Below, in pieces: positions 1 to 8,145 of a stretch of DNA of 64,000 nucleotides. The stretch covers positions 1-64,000 of the forward strand of contig NZ_JACHJK010000001.1 in assembly GCF_014203595.1 (NCBI RefSeq), read 5' to 3'. The position numbers were made by a program, and so were the translations under genes. How positions within the stretch are numbered: position 1 is the stretch's first letter; every line of letters starts with the position of its first letter. The notes beneath the pieces are model-generated. The model had not been told where the DNA came from and did not search any database. It saw nothing but the letters and a program-made list of their open reading frames with translations. The DNA is from Streptomyces echinatus. GTDB lineage: Bacteria > Actinomycetota > Actinomycetes > Streptomycetales > Streptomycetaceae.

Positions 1-6
1 CATAGT

Positions 7-125
7 GTTTCGGTGGTCATAGCGTGAGGGAAACGCCCGGTTACATTCCGAACCCGGAAGCTAAGCCTCACAGCGCCGATGGTACTGCAGGGGGGACCCT
101 GTGGGAGAGTAGGACGCCGCCGAAC
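7..125 (+). rRNA. rrf: 5S ribosomal RNA
   Basis: About 119 nt with the typical actinobacterial 5S sequence. The 5' end GTTTCGGTGG pairs with the 3' end CCGCCGAAC to make helix I, and the conserved loop-A/B region (CGAACCCGGAAGCTAAGC) is present. It is the promoter-distal gene of an rRNA operon, so the 16S and 23S genes should lie just upstream of the window. The ends are accurate to a few bases. Confidence 0.97.
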
Positions 126-133
126 AAATTTTG

Positions 134-168
134 AGAAAACCCCCGCACCTCAGGTGCGGGGGTTTTCT
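134..168 (+). terminator. rRNA operon terminator
   Basis: A perfect 17-bp inverted repeat (AGAAAACCCCCGCACCT and its complement) around a single unpaired base, 8 bp after the 5S gene. The base of the stem gives an A-tract upstream and a short TTTTCT run on the 3' side. This is the strongest intrinsic terminator in the window. Confidence 0.9.
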
Positions 169-226
169 GCGTTCAGGGCCTTCTGGAGCCCCCAAGGGGA
201 CAAGGCCTATAAGAACGGCCGGAGGC

Positions 227-246
227 GCCGGCTCCTCAGAGCCGGC
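227..246 (-). terminator. hairpin overlapping the stop codon of the DUF58 gene
   Basis: An 8-bp perfect stem (GCCGGCTC / GAGCCGGC) with a CTCA loop that contains part of the stop codon of the minus-strand operon. It is a candidate terminator for that operon. No T-tract follows, so this is tentative. Confidence 0.35.
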
Positions 247-1546
247 CCGCCGCTTTCAGCGCCAGATAGGCATCCGCGAGCGCGGGCGCCAACTCCTCAG
301 GGGTCGCGTCCACCACCGTCACGCCGTGCCGACGGAGCTGCTCCGCAGTACGCCGGCGTTCGCTCTGGGCCTGAGCCGCTGCCGCCGCTTCGTACACGGC
401 CTCCGCGTCGCCCCGGGCCTGCGCCATACGCGCGATGTGGGGATCGGCCACCGAAGCGATCAGAACCGTGTGACGTCGAGTGAGCTGCGGAAGCACCGGA
501 AGCAGGCCCTGTTCCACCGGCGCCGCGTCCAACGTCGTGAGGAGGACGATCAGGGAACGCCGGGGGGCGGTGCGCAGAGCGGTGGCGGTGAGGCCGCGGG
601 CATCGGTCTCGACCAGTTCCGGTTCGAGCATCGCCATCGCGTTGACCAAGGAAGGCAGTACATCGCCGGCCGAACGCCCCTGGACCAGGGCTCGTACCCG
701 GCGGTCGTAGGCGAGCAGGGCCACGCGGTCGCCGGCGCGCGAGGCGAGGGCCGCGAGCAGCAGGGCCGCGTCCAGGGAAGCGTCCAGGCGTGGGGCGTCG
801 TCGACTCGGCCGGCCGAGGTGCGGCCGGTGTCCAGGACCAGCAGGATGTGCCGGTCGCGCTCGGGACGCCAGGTGCGGACGGCGACGGCGGACTGCCGGG
901 CCGTGGCTCGCCAGTCGATCGTGCGAGTGTCGTCCCCGGGGACGTACTCGCGCAGACTGTCGAACTCCGTTCCCTCACCCCGCGTCAGCACGCTGGTGCG
1001 GCCGTCGAGTTCACGCAGCCGGGCCAGCTTCGACGGAAGATGCTTGCGGCTGGTGAACGGAGGCAGGACCCGTACAGTCCAGGGCACCCGGTGGGCGCTC
1101 TGCCGGGCGAACAGGCCGAGGGGGCCGTAGGACCGGATGGTCACGCGGTCGGCATGGTGGTCGCCACGGCGGGTGGGGCGCAGTCGGGTCGTGACGCGGC
1201 GCCGTTCGCCCGGGGGGACGGTCAGCTGGTGCCGGGCGGCCTCGGTCTCGGTGCCCGGCTGTCGGCTGCTCGGTGGCCAGGCGTCCCGGAGCCGGGCTCG
1301 CAGCCGGCGGCGGGACGGGTTCGTGATCGTGAGAGTGATGTCCGCGCTGTCCCCGAGCCGGACCGAGGTGTCACCGGATCGGGTCACCCGCAGACGGCGT
1401 ACCGGCGCGGCCAGGGCGTAGTCGCAGGCGCAGGCCAGCGCCAGGGAGCCGTTGACCGCGAGGATGCCCGTCCATCCCGGTTCCAGGACGCCGACGGGCA
1501 CCGAGCCGAGGGCCGCGAGGAGGGCGGCGCGTCCGGTGAGCGCCAT
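236..1546 (-). CDS. DUF58 domain protein of the MoxR operon
   Basis: 436 aa. Two hydrophobic stretches at the N-terminus (about residues 1-50) are followed by a soluble region with the DUF58 core near residue 210 (EFDSLREYVPGDD, then TIDWRATARQ), as in other MoxR-associated DUF58 proteins. After the core comes a vWA-like Rossmann strand, HILLVLDTGRTS, in which the MIDAS pattern DxSxS is altered to DTGRT. The start ATG shares one base with the TGA of the MoxR gene (TGATG), so translation is coupled. Proteins of this pair are thought to act as a chaperone-like ATPase and its partner in assembling or activating other proteins; the client here is unknown. It is the last gene of a five-gene operon. 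Confidence 0.88.
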   Translation of the reverse strand: MALTGRAALLAALGSVPVGVLEPGWTGILAVNGSLALACACDYALAAPVRRLRVTRSGDTSVRLGDSADITLTITNPSRRRLRARLRDAWPPSSRQPGTETEAARHQLTVPPGERRRVTTRLRPTRRGDHHADRVTIRSYGPLGLFARQSAHRVPWTVRVLPPFTSRKHLPSKLARLRELDGRTSVLTRGEGTEFDSLREYVPGDDTRTIDWRATARQSAVAVRTWRPERDRHILLVLDTGRTSAGRVDDAPRLDASLDAALLLAALASRAGDRVALLAYDRRVRALVQGRSAGDVLPSLVNAMAMLEPELVETDARGLTATALRTAPRRSLIVLLTTLDAAPVEQGLLPVLPQLTRRHTVLIASVADPHIARMAQARGDAEAVYEAAAAAQAQSERRRTAEQLRRHGVTVVDATPEELAPALADAYLALKAAGRL

Positions 1547-2538
1547 CAGCGGGGGACCGGGACGTGGGCAAGGATGGCGTTGATGACCGAGTCGGGGGTC
1601 ACGCCCTCCATCTCGGCCTCGGGGCGCAGTTGGACCCGGTGCCGGAGTGTGGGGAGGGCCAGGGCCTTCACGTCGTCAGGGATGACGTAGTCGCGGCCGG
1701 TCAGCCAGGCCCAGGCGCGCGAGGTGGCGAGCAGGGCGGTGGCGCCGCGCGGGGAGACACCCAGGGTGAGGGAGGGCGACTCGCGGGTGGCCCGGCAGAT
1801 GTCCACGACGTAGGCGGTGATCTCGGGGGACACGGTCGTCTCGGCGACCGCTGCGCGTGCCGCCTCCAGGTCCGTGGGACCCGCGACCGGGCGTACGCCG
1901 GCGGCGCGCAGGTCGCGTGGGTCGAAGCCGGAGGCGTGCCGGGTGAGAACGTCGATCTCGTCCTGGCGGGAGGGGAGAGGGATCGTCAGCTTGAGGAGGA
2001 ACCGGTCCAGTTGGGCCTCGGGAAGGGGGTAGGTGCCCTCGTACTCGACCGGGTTCTGGGTGGCGGCGACCAGGAACGGCTCGGGGAGCGGGCGCGGGGT
2101 GCCGTCGACCGTGACCTGGCGTTCCTCCATGGCCTCCAGGAGCGACGACTGCGTCTTGGGCGGGGTGCGGTTGATCTCGTCCGCGAGCAGGAGATTGGTG
2201 AAGACCGGTCCGGGCTGGAAGGAGAACTCGGCGGTGCGCGTGTCGTAGACGAGGGAGCCGGTGACGTCGCTCGGCATCAGGTCCGGGGTGAACTGCACGC
2301 GTTTGGTGTCGAGTTCGAGTGCGGATGCGAGCGTGCGGACGAGCAACGTTTTGGCGACCCCGGGGACTCCTTCTAGTAGTACGTGTCCGCGGCAGAGGAG
2401 GGCGACGACGAGGCCGGTCACGGCGGGGTCCTGGCCGACCACGGCTTTGGCGATCTCGGCGCGCAGGGCTTCCAGGGAGGTCCGGGCGGCACCCGGATCC
2501 CCGCTCTGCCCGGCGCTGTCAGTGGTCGGGTCCATCAT
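1546..2538 (-). CDS. MoxR-family AAA+ ATPase
   Basis: 330 aa. A classic AAA_3 (MoxR) ATPase: Walker A GVPGVAKT near residue 60, Walker B LLADEINR, sensor I ATQNPVEYEGTYPLPEAQLDRF, and a C-terminal lid domain (AAA_lid_2) ending with the VRLRPE-type helix. It probably remodels or activates partner proteins together with the adjacent DUF58 protein. The start is the first of two tandem ATGs; it overlaps the upstream TGA by four bases (ATGA), which supports this choice. The same open frame runs on far upstream, but that part has no MoxR similarity and lies inside the DUF4350 gene. Confidence 0.93.
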   Translation of the reverse strand: MMDPTTDSAGQSGDPGAARTSLEALRAEIAKAVVGQDPAVTGLVVALLCRGHVLLEGVPGVAKTLLVRTLASALELDTKRVQFTPDLMPSDVTGSLVYDTRTAEFSFQPGPVFTNLLLADEINRTPPKTQSSLLEAMEERQVTVDGTPRPLPEPFLVAATQNPVEYEGTYPLPEAQLDRFLLKLTIPLPSRQDEIDVLTRHASGFDPRDLRAAGVRPVAGPTDLEAARAAVAETTVSPEITAYVVDICRATRESPSLTLGVSPRGATALLATSRAWAWLTGRDYVIPDDVKALALPTLRHRVQLRPEAEMEGVTPDSVINAILAHVPVPR

Positions 2539-3731
2539 GAACGGCGTACCTCTCTTTCGAGGGCGTCGAGTTGGTCGGTGAGTGCGAGGAGGGCCGCGTC
2601 GTCGCCGGGCGGCGGTCCGAAGAGAAGGGGGTGCAGGGCCTGTCCGTCGCCGGGGAGGTGGGCGGACAGGGCGGGTAGCAGGGTCTCGGGTGTGTGCGCC
2701 TGGGCGAGGGGGACGCCGACGAGGGGGGCGAGGCGGGTGCGGGTGGCGGTGCGAAGAGCGGCGGCCGCGCGGTCGCGGGCGTTGGCCTTGCGGTAGAGGC
2801 GGGCGCGGCCTTCGGTGGCCTCGGAGGCGCGGATCGCGACGGGGAGTTTCTCGGCCACGAGGGGGCCGAAGCGGCGGGCCCGCCAGAAGGCGGCGAGGGC
2901 CGCCGCGATGAAGAGCTGCAGGGTGGCCCAGAGCCATCCGGAGGGGAGCAGGTCGAAGAAGCTCTTCCGCTCGCTGGTTCCGGTGGCGGAGGCGTCCGAG
3001 AGCGAGGGGAGGTACCAGACCAGATGGGGGCGGGAGCCGAGGAGTTGAAGGGCGAGCGAGGCGTTGCCCTGCTCGTCGAGGCGGTCGTTGTAGAGGATGT
3101 CGGGCGCGCCGAGCACGACGGTGTCGCCGCCGCCGGAGGCCGCGGGGATGCGCAGCAGAGTGGCCAGGCGCTTGCTGGGGTAGCAGGAGTCGGCGTCGAG
3201 ATGGGTGGTGGTGTAGCGGACGCCGCCGGTGTCGGCGGTGCCCGCGCGCCGGGCTTCGGGGAGGGTGCAGTCCGGGGCGAGCGTGGAGTCGCCGCTGGTG
3301 GCGGGGTCGGCGGTGACCCCGGGGGCGAGGCGTTCGACGGACCGGCTGCCGGCCGCGACCAGGACGGTGCGGCCGCCGGCTGCCGCGGTGGCCGCGTGCA
3401 GCTGGGACTGCTGACGGTGGGTCAGCAGGTCGGGCACGGCGACCAGCAGAGTGGTTTCCCGGCCGGCGGCGGCGCGGGCCGCGCCGAGTGTGGTGACCAC
3501 CCGTGTGGAGACGCCCCGTTCGGCGAGGAGTTCGGCGACGGCGCGGCTGCCGTAGGGGTCGGCGGAGCGCGGGTCCAGTTCGCCGTGCCGGGTGGTGGAG
3601 CGGACGGCGGCGATGGCGACGGCCGCCACCAGGATCAGTACGACGGCGAGCGCGATGCCCCGCGTCCGGGTCCACACCTGGCGGCCGGTGGGCGCGGTGG
3701 AGGTGCTCGTCGGCGTGGCCACGGTGGTCAC
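2535..3731 (-). CDS. DUF4350 membrane-anchored protein
   Basis: 398 aa. One N-terminal membrane segment (about residues 23-42, GIALAVVLILVAAVAIAAV), then the DUF4350 signature DPYGSRAVAELLAERGV, an extracytoplasmic-type alpha/beta domain, and a second membrane segment near residue 275 (LQLFIAAALAAFWRARRFGP) with a cytoplasmic tail. The family is found in actinobacterial MoxR operons; its biochemical role is not established. GTG start, overlapping the TGA of the preceding gene as GTGA. Upstream in-frame codons belong to a shadow frame of the DUF4129 gene. Confidence 0.82.
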   Translation of the reverse strand: MTTVATPTSTSTAPTGRQVWTRTRGIALAVVLILVAAVAIAAVRSTTRHGELDPRSADPYGSRAVAELLAERGVSTRVVTTLGAARAAAGRETTLLVAVPDLLTHRQQSQLHAATAAAGGRTVLVAAGSRSVERLAPGVTADPATSGDSTLAPDCTLPEARRAGTADTGGVRYTTTHLDADSCYPSKRLATLLRIPAASGGGDTVVLGAPDILYNDRLDEQGNASLALQLLGSRPHLVWYLPSLSDASATGTSERKSFFDLLPSGWLWATLQLFIAAALAAFWRARRFGPLVAEKLPVAIRASEATEGRARLYRKANARDRAAAALRTATRTRLAPLVGVPLAQAHTPETLLPALSAHLPGDGQALHPLLFGPPPGDDAALLALTDQLDALEREVRRS

Positions 3732-4507
3732 TCGGCTGCCCCCTGGCGGGTGCTCCGGGCCGTGCCGGCTGTGCTGTGGGCGAGGGTCGGCCTGGTGCGT
3801 TCCAGGTCGCGGTCGAGCTCGGCGAGACGGTGGTACGACTGCTCGCCGGCTCTGCGGCCGCCGTATGTGACGTCGTCGAACTCGCGGGCCGCGGCGCGCA
3901 GCCGGTCCGTGTGCGCGGGGAGGACGCGGCCGGCTTCGGCCGCTGCTTCGTCGGCGGTGCGGCCGGGGCGTGCGTCGAGCAGGGCGCGTTCCTCCAGGGA
4001 GCGGACGATGGCGCGCATGCGCTCCTGGACGGCCTGGTTCCAGTGGCCCTGGGCCGCGTGCGCCTCGCTGGCCGCGCGGTGCTCGGCGGCGCTGCGGGGC
4101 CGTTCGTCGAACAGGACGGCGGCGGAGGTGGCCCGGCGGCGGGGGGTGCCGAGGCGCCACCAGAGGGCGGCCAGGACGGCGACGGCGAAGAGGATCACGA
4201 CGATCAGGCCCACCGCGCCGCCGGGGGTGGCCGAGGCGGCCGTGCCGAAGAGCCGGCCGAGCCAGTCCCAGAACGCGTCGAGCGCGCGCTGGAACCAGCC
4301 GGGGTCGTTCTCGTGGTACATCCGCTTGGACAGCTCGCGCCGGGCCGCCTCCCGGGCGGGTTCGCGCGGGATGGTCACCGGCGGCTCGTCACCCGAGCCG
4401 CCGGCGGTCAGGACGGCCCGCTGCGTCGCGCCCGACAGCCGTCGTACGACCGTGGCGGCGGCGCCCGATGGGGCGGGCGCCGTGAGAACTCCCCCCGTGA
4501 GGCTCAC
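3728..4507 (-). CDS. DUF4129 domain membrane protein
   Basis: 259 aa. After about 100 residues there is one membrane segment (AVGLIVVILFAVAVLAALWW), followed by the DUF4129 domain, in which AVQERMRAIVRSLEERALL and the REFDDVTYGGRRA stretch are typical. DUF4129 often sits with transglutaminase-like or MoxR/DUF58 genes; the function is unknown. The GTG start was chosen because GGGAG lies 8 nt upstream, inside the end of the preceding gene. A longer in-frame start 18 codons upstream would overlap that gene by about 50 bp and lacks a better ribosome binding site. Confidence 0.78.
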   Translation of the reverse strand: MSLTGGVLTAPAPSGAAATVVRRLSGATQRAVLTAGGSGDEPPVTIPREPAREAARRELSKRMYHENDPGWFQRALDAFWDWLGRLFGTAASATPGGAVGLIVVILFAVAVLAALWWRLGTPRRRATSAAVLFDERPRSAAEHRAASEAHAAQGHWNQAVQERMRAIVRSLEERALLDARPGRTADEAAAEAGRVLPAHTDRLRAAAREFDDVTYGGRRAGEQSYHRLAELDRDLERTRPTLAHSTAGTARSTRQGAAE

Positions 4508-4511
4508 CGCA

Positions 4512-5867
4512 TCAGCTCCCGGTGACGGGACCGGAGGCGCCGGTGCCGTAGCCCTGGACACCGGCGGCGCGGGCCAGTTCGAGGTCGAGGGCCTCGCGGC
4601 GGATGCGCTGGTCGATGTAGAGGAGCACGGTGACGCCGGCGCTGATCGGAAGGGTCAGCGTGGTGCCGATCACGGAGCCGATGCCCCGGATGATCAGGAA
4701 CGTCCAGCCGACGTTGCCGCTGTTGGCGGAGAGGAAGTCGGCCACGCCGTCACCGCTCACGGCGGCGCCGACGAGGGCGAAGGGGATGGCGATGACCGCC
4801 GAGACGATGCTCGTGATGAGCGCGGCGAGCAGCTGGATGCCGAAGATGCGCCACCAGGAGCCGCGCACCAGCTTGGCGGAGCGGCTCAGGGACTTGCCGA
4901 TGCTCTGCCGTTCCAGCATCAGGGCGGGCGCGGCCAGGTAGTAGCGGACGCCCAGCCACACCGCGACGATGGTGCCGCCGAGGATGCCCAGGGCGAACAG
5001 CGCTGCTCCGCCGGCGTCGCTGCCGCCGCTGATCATGACCAGGAGGCCGGGCAGGGCCCCCGCGACGATCACGCCGATGACGATCAGGCCGAGGAGGAGG
5101 AGCAGGCCGCACAGCTTGGGCAGCTGTGGGCGGGATTCACGCCAGGCTTCGCCGGTGGTGACCGGCCTGCCGAGCACGGCGCGGCTGGTGATGGTCGTGA
5201 TCAGGGCCGTCGTGACGATGATGGCGGCCGCGGAGATCACCGTGACGAGCCCGGTGCCGATCATGGTGTCGCGCAGCGCGCGGAACGCCTCGTCGGGTGT
5301 GGCGGTCCGGCTGTCGAGAGAGGTGCGGGAGAGGGCGTCGTCGAGGACGAAGCCCTGCAGGAGGACCAGGCTGATCTCGGTGAGCAGGGCGACCGCCAGC
5401 GAGATGCCGAGGACCGAGCGCCAGTAGGTGCGCATGGTGGAGACGGCGCCGTCGAGGATTTCGCCGACGCCGAGCGGGCGCAGGGGGATGACACCGGGTT
5501 TGGCGGCCGGTGGGGGGCCGCCCCAGCCGCCGCCCCAGGCCGGGTATCCGCCGGGGCCCGGGGGCGGGCCGCCGTATCCGCCGGGGCCCGGGCCGCCGGG
5601 GTGCTGACCGCCCCAGCCCGGGCCTGGCGGCGGGGGTGGAGGCGGCTGGTGGGGGCTGGGGGCACCGGTGGGCGCCGGCCACTGGCCGGGTGGAGGCTGC
5701 TCCTTGGACCATTTCACGCCGGGGCCCTGCGCGTCCTCGCCCGGCTGGGGCGTGGGCTCGGTGGGGCCGGGGCGGTCGGCGGGCTCGGCGGGGCCGGACG
5801 CACCGGGTTCCCGCCCCTCGGACGACGGGGAGGATCCGGGCGAGGCCCAGCCCGGAGTGTCTGTCAT
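4512..5867 (-). CDS. proline-rich six-helix membrane protein (GlyPDM-like)
   Basis: 451 aa. The first 170 residues are disordered and rich in Pro, Gly, Gln and Trp, with repeated PGGY/GPGG-type motifs. About six membrane helices follow (for example SVLGISLAVALLTEISLVLL, LCGLLLLLGLIVIGVIV, IFGIQLLAALITSIVSAV) and a short basic tail with YIDQRIRREALD. This matches actinobacterial integral membrane proteins related to the membrane domain of glycerophosphoryl diester phosphodiesterase; no catalytic phosphodiesterase domain is present. Start ATG with AGAAGGAG 7 nt upstream. It is the first gene of the MoxR operon, so it and the next gene may be envelope clients of MoxR; that is inference. Confidence 0.8.
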   Translation of the reverse strand: MTDTPGWASPGSSPSSEGREPGASGPAEPADRPGPTEPTPQPGEDAQGPGVKWSKEQPPPGQWPAPTGAPSPHQPPPPPPPGPGWGGQHPGGPGPGGYGGPPPGPGGYPAWGGGWGGPPPAAKPGVIPLRPLGVGEILDGAVSTMRTYWRSVLGISLAVALLTEISLVLLQGFVLDDALSRTSLDSRTATPDEAFRALRDTMIGTGLVTVISAAAIIVTTALITTITSRAVLGRPVTTGEAWRESRPQLPKLCGLLLLLGLIVIGVIVAGALPGLLVMISGGSDAGGAALFALGILGGTIVAVWLGVRYYLAAPALMLERQSIGKSLSRSAKLVRGSWWRIFGIQLLAALITSIVSAVIAIPFALVGAAVSGDGVADFLSANSGNVGWTFLIIRGIGSVIGTTLTLPISAGVTVLLYIDQRIRREALDLELARAAGVQGYGTGASGPVTGS

Positions 5868-6007
5868 CGAAGCTCCTTCTCGGTGCCCGTCCGCGGTCGC
5901 GGCGGCAGTTTGGCAGCCATCGTGCCATGGGCTGATCACCACGGGACCGGCGACGGGGGAGGCCGGACGCCTTCAATTGTCCGCCGGATCCGGGGCAGAC
6001 TGACGGC

Positions 6008-7150
6008 ATGGCTGATCAGCAGGCGCGAACCGGCGGGGACAGGCGGCCGACCGAGATACCGGTGATCCGTTGGGAGGAACCACCAGAAGGTCCCGTAGTG
6101 GTCCTTCTTGATCAGACGAGGCTCCCGTCCGAAGAGGTCGAGTTGGTGTGCACGGACGCGCCGGCGCTGGTGGAGGCGATCCGTTCGCTCGCCGTGCGCG
6201 GGGCGCCGCTGCTCGGGATCGCGGGGGCGTACGGCGTCGCGCTCGCCGCCGCGCGCGGCTTCGACGTGGTGGAGGCGGCGCGGGCCCTCGAAGGGGCCCG
6301 GCCTACCGCGGTGAACCTGGCCGTCGGGGTACGCAGGGCCGAGTCCGCGTACCGGGCGGAGCTGGCCGGGACCGGCGAGCCGACGGCCGCGGCCGTGGCG
6401 GCGCTGGCTGCCGCGCGGGCACTGCACCAGGAGGACGCCGAGGCCAGCACCCGGATGGCGGCCCATGGCGTGGCCCTGCTGGACGAGCTGCTGCCCGGCG
6501 GCGGGCACCGGATCCTGACCCACTGCAACAGCGGATCGCTGGTCTCGGGCGGGGAGGGCACGGCCTTCGCGGTGGCCCTCGCCGCGCACCGGGCGGGACG
6601 GCTGCGGCGGCTGTGGGTGGACGAGACGCGTCCGCTGCTCCAGGGCGCTCGCCTCACGGCGTACGAAGCGGCCCGCACCGGCATGGCGTACACCCTGCTG
6701 ACCGACAACGCGGCGGGCTCGCTGTTCGCGTCGGGTGACGTGGACGCGGTGCTGATCGGGGCGGACCGGATCGCGGCGGACGGTTCGGTGGCGAACAAGG
6801 TGGGGAGCTATCCGCTCGCCGTGCTCGCCCGGTACCACCATGTGCCGTTCATCGTGGTGGCGCCGGTGACGACGGTCGACCCGGAGACCCCCGACGGGGC
6901 GTCCATCGAGGTCGAGCAGCGCCCCGGCTTCGAGGTGACCGAGATCCTGGCACCCCAGGTGCCGGTGACGGGGGCCGGCGGCGGGATTCCGGTCGCGCCG
7001 CTGGGGACCCAGGCGTACAACCCGGCGTTCGACGTGACGCCGCCCGAGCTGGTGACGGCCATCGTCACCGAGGAGGGAGCCGTCTCGCCCGTGACGGCGG
7101 AGGCCCTCGCGGAGCTGTGTGCCAGGTCGCGCCGGGCGACGATCGGCTGA
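6008..7150 (+). CDS. mtnA: methylthioribose-1-phosphate isomerase
   Basis: 380 aa. Converts 5-methylthioribose 1-phosphate to 5-methylthioribulose 1-phosphate in methionine salvage, in the cytoplasm. The eIF-2B-like fold signatures are complete: RGAPLLGIAGAYG (residues 64-76), THCNSGSL with catalytic Cys173, and GADRIAADG with catalytic Asp253, then NKVGSYPLAVLA. Length fits the family. It is transcribed away from the MoxR operon and has no other methionine-salvage gene beside it. The roughly 140-bp gap to the divergent operon should hold both promoters; I see no clear hexamers. Confidence 0.95.
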   Translation: MADQQARTGGDRRPTEIPVIRWEEPPEGPVVVLLDQTRLPSEEVELVCTDAPALVEAIRSLAVRGAPLLGIAGAYGVALAAARGFDVVEAARALEGARPTAVNLAVGVRRAESAYRAELAGTGEPTAAAVAALAAARALHQEDAEASTRMAAHGVALLDELLPGGGHRILTHCNSGSLVSGGEGTAFAVALAAHRAGRLRRLWVDETRPLLQGARLTAYEAARTGMAYTLLTDNAAGSLFASGDVDAVLIGADRIAADGSVANKVGSYPLAVLARYHHVPFIVVAPVTTVDPETPDGASIEVEQRPGFEVTEILAPQVPVTGAGGGIPVAPLGTQAYNPAFDVTPPELVTAIVTEEGAVSPVTAEALAELCARSRRATIG

Positions 7151-7454
7151 GGGGCGCTGCCGGGCCGGGCCGGCGGATACGGTCCCTCGCCTATGGTGAT
7201 GTGTAGGGGAGGGACCGCCGGGGCCACTGTGGCTGAAGGGCCACTGTGGCCGGCTTCGGGGCGGGCGTGCCCCAGCCACCGGTCGCGGAGCGGGCGGACG
7301 GCTGAAGGCGCTCCGGGGGCCGGCTCGGCGGCGCCGGCGTCCGTCCATGAACCGACGCCGGCCGACAGGGGCAGACAGTGACGGCCCCATACGACTATCG
7401 TCACCGGCCAGTGACCTCCCTCACCAGGGCGCCTGTCGCTGTTATGAGAATGGG
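7151..7454. other. mtnA-mtrA intergenic region
   Basis: About 300 bases without a convincing gene. It should contain the mtrA promoter and leader. The visible structure is the inverted repeat described separately, about 40 bp before the mtrA start. A short open frame in the middle of this region has neither a ribosome binding site nor a recognisable product. Confidence 0.6.
7400..7415. promoter_or_regulatory. inverted repeat upstream of mtrA, possible autoregulatory site
   Basis: GTCAC-6 bp-GTGAC, a perfect 5-bp inverted repeat 39 bp before the mtrA start. Each arm reads GTCAC, which resembles the GTCAC core reported for mycobacterial MtrA sites. Autoregulation by MtrA is inference. Confidence 0.35.
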
Positions 7455-8144
7455 ATGATGTCGTTTATGAAGGGACGAGTCCTTGTCGTCGACGACGACA
7501 CCGCACTGGCCGAGATGCTCGGCATCGTGCTGCGTGGTGAAGGTTTTGAGCCGTCTTTCGTAGCCGACGGCGACAAGGCGCTGGCCGCGTTCCGTGAGAG
7601 CAAGCCCGATCTGGTGCTGCTGGACCTGATGCTGCCCGGACGGGACGGCATCGAGGTGTGCCGGCTGATCCGGGCGGAGTCCGGTGTGCCGATCGTCATG
7701 CTCACCGCCAAGAGCGACACCGTCGATGTCGTGGTGGGCCTGGAGTCGGGCGCCGACGACTACATCGTCAAGCCGTTCAAGCCGAAGGAGCTGGTGGCCC
7801 GGATCAGGGCGCGGCTCAGGAGGTCGGAGGAGCCGGCGCCGGAGCAGCTCACCATAGGTGACCTGGTCATCGATGTCGCCGGGCACTCGGTGAAGCGGGA
7901 CGGGCAGTCGATCGCGCTGACCCCGCTGGAGTTCGACCTGCTGGTCGCTCTCGCCCGTAAGCCGTGGCAGGTGTTCACGCGTGAGGTGCTGCTGGAGCAG
8001 GTGTGGGGCTACCGCCACGCCGCCGACACCCGTCTGGTGAACGTGCATGTACAGCGGCTGCGCTCCAAGGTCGAGAAGGACCCGGAGCGGCCGGAGATCG
8101 TGGTGACCGTCCGTGGTGTCGGTTACAAGGCCGGACCGAGCTGA
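7455..8144 (+). CDS. mtrA: response regulator MtrA
   Basis: 229 aa. OmpR-type response regulator that pairs with MtrB and controls cell-envelope, osmotic and developmental genes in actinobacteria. The receiver domain has acidic pocket DDD at 13-15, phospho-acceptor Asp57 in LLDLMLPGRDG, Thr in MLTAKSD and Lys in IVKPFKP. The C-terminal winged helix (about 130-229) contains LTPLEFDLLVALARKPWQVF and the recognition helix TRLVNVHVQRLRSKVE. Two ATGs are adjacent; I chose the first. Counting from the second makes the acceptor Asp56, as in mycobacteria. The gene ends 1 bp before mtrB. Confidence 0.97.
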   Translation: MMSFMKGRVLVVDDDTALAEMLGIVLRGEGFEPSFVADGDKALAAFRESKPDLVLLDLMLPGRDGIEVCRLIRAESGVPIVMLTAKSDTVDVVVGLESGADDYIVKPFKPKELVARIRARLRRSEEPAPEQLTIGDLVIDVAGHSVKRDGQSIALTPLEFDLLVALARKPWQVFTREVLLEQVWGYRHAADTRLVNVHVQRLRSKVEKDPERPEIVVTVRGVGYKAGPS

Positions 8145-8145
8145 G

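Noticed and set aside
2694..6065. An 1123-codon plus-strand open frame opposite the MoxR operon
   Set aside because: Gly/Ala/Val/Glu-rich low-complexity product; the minus strand carries recognisable, overlapping genes.
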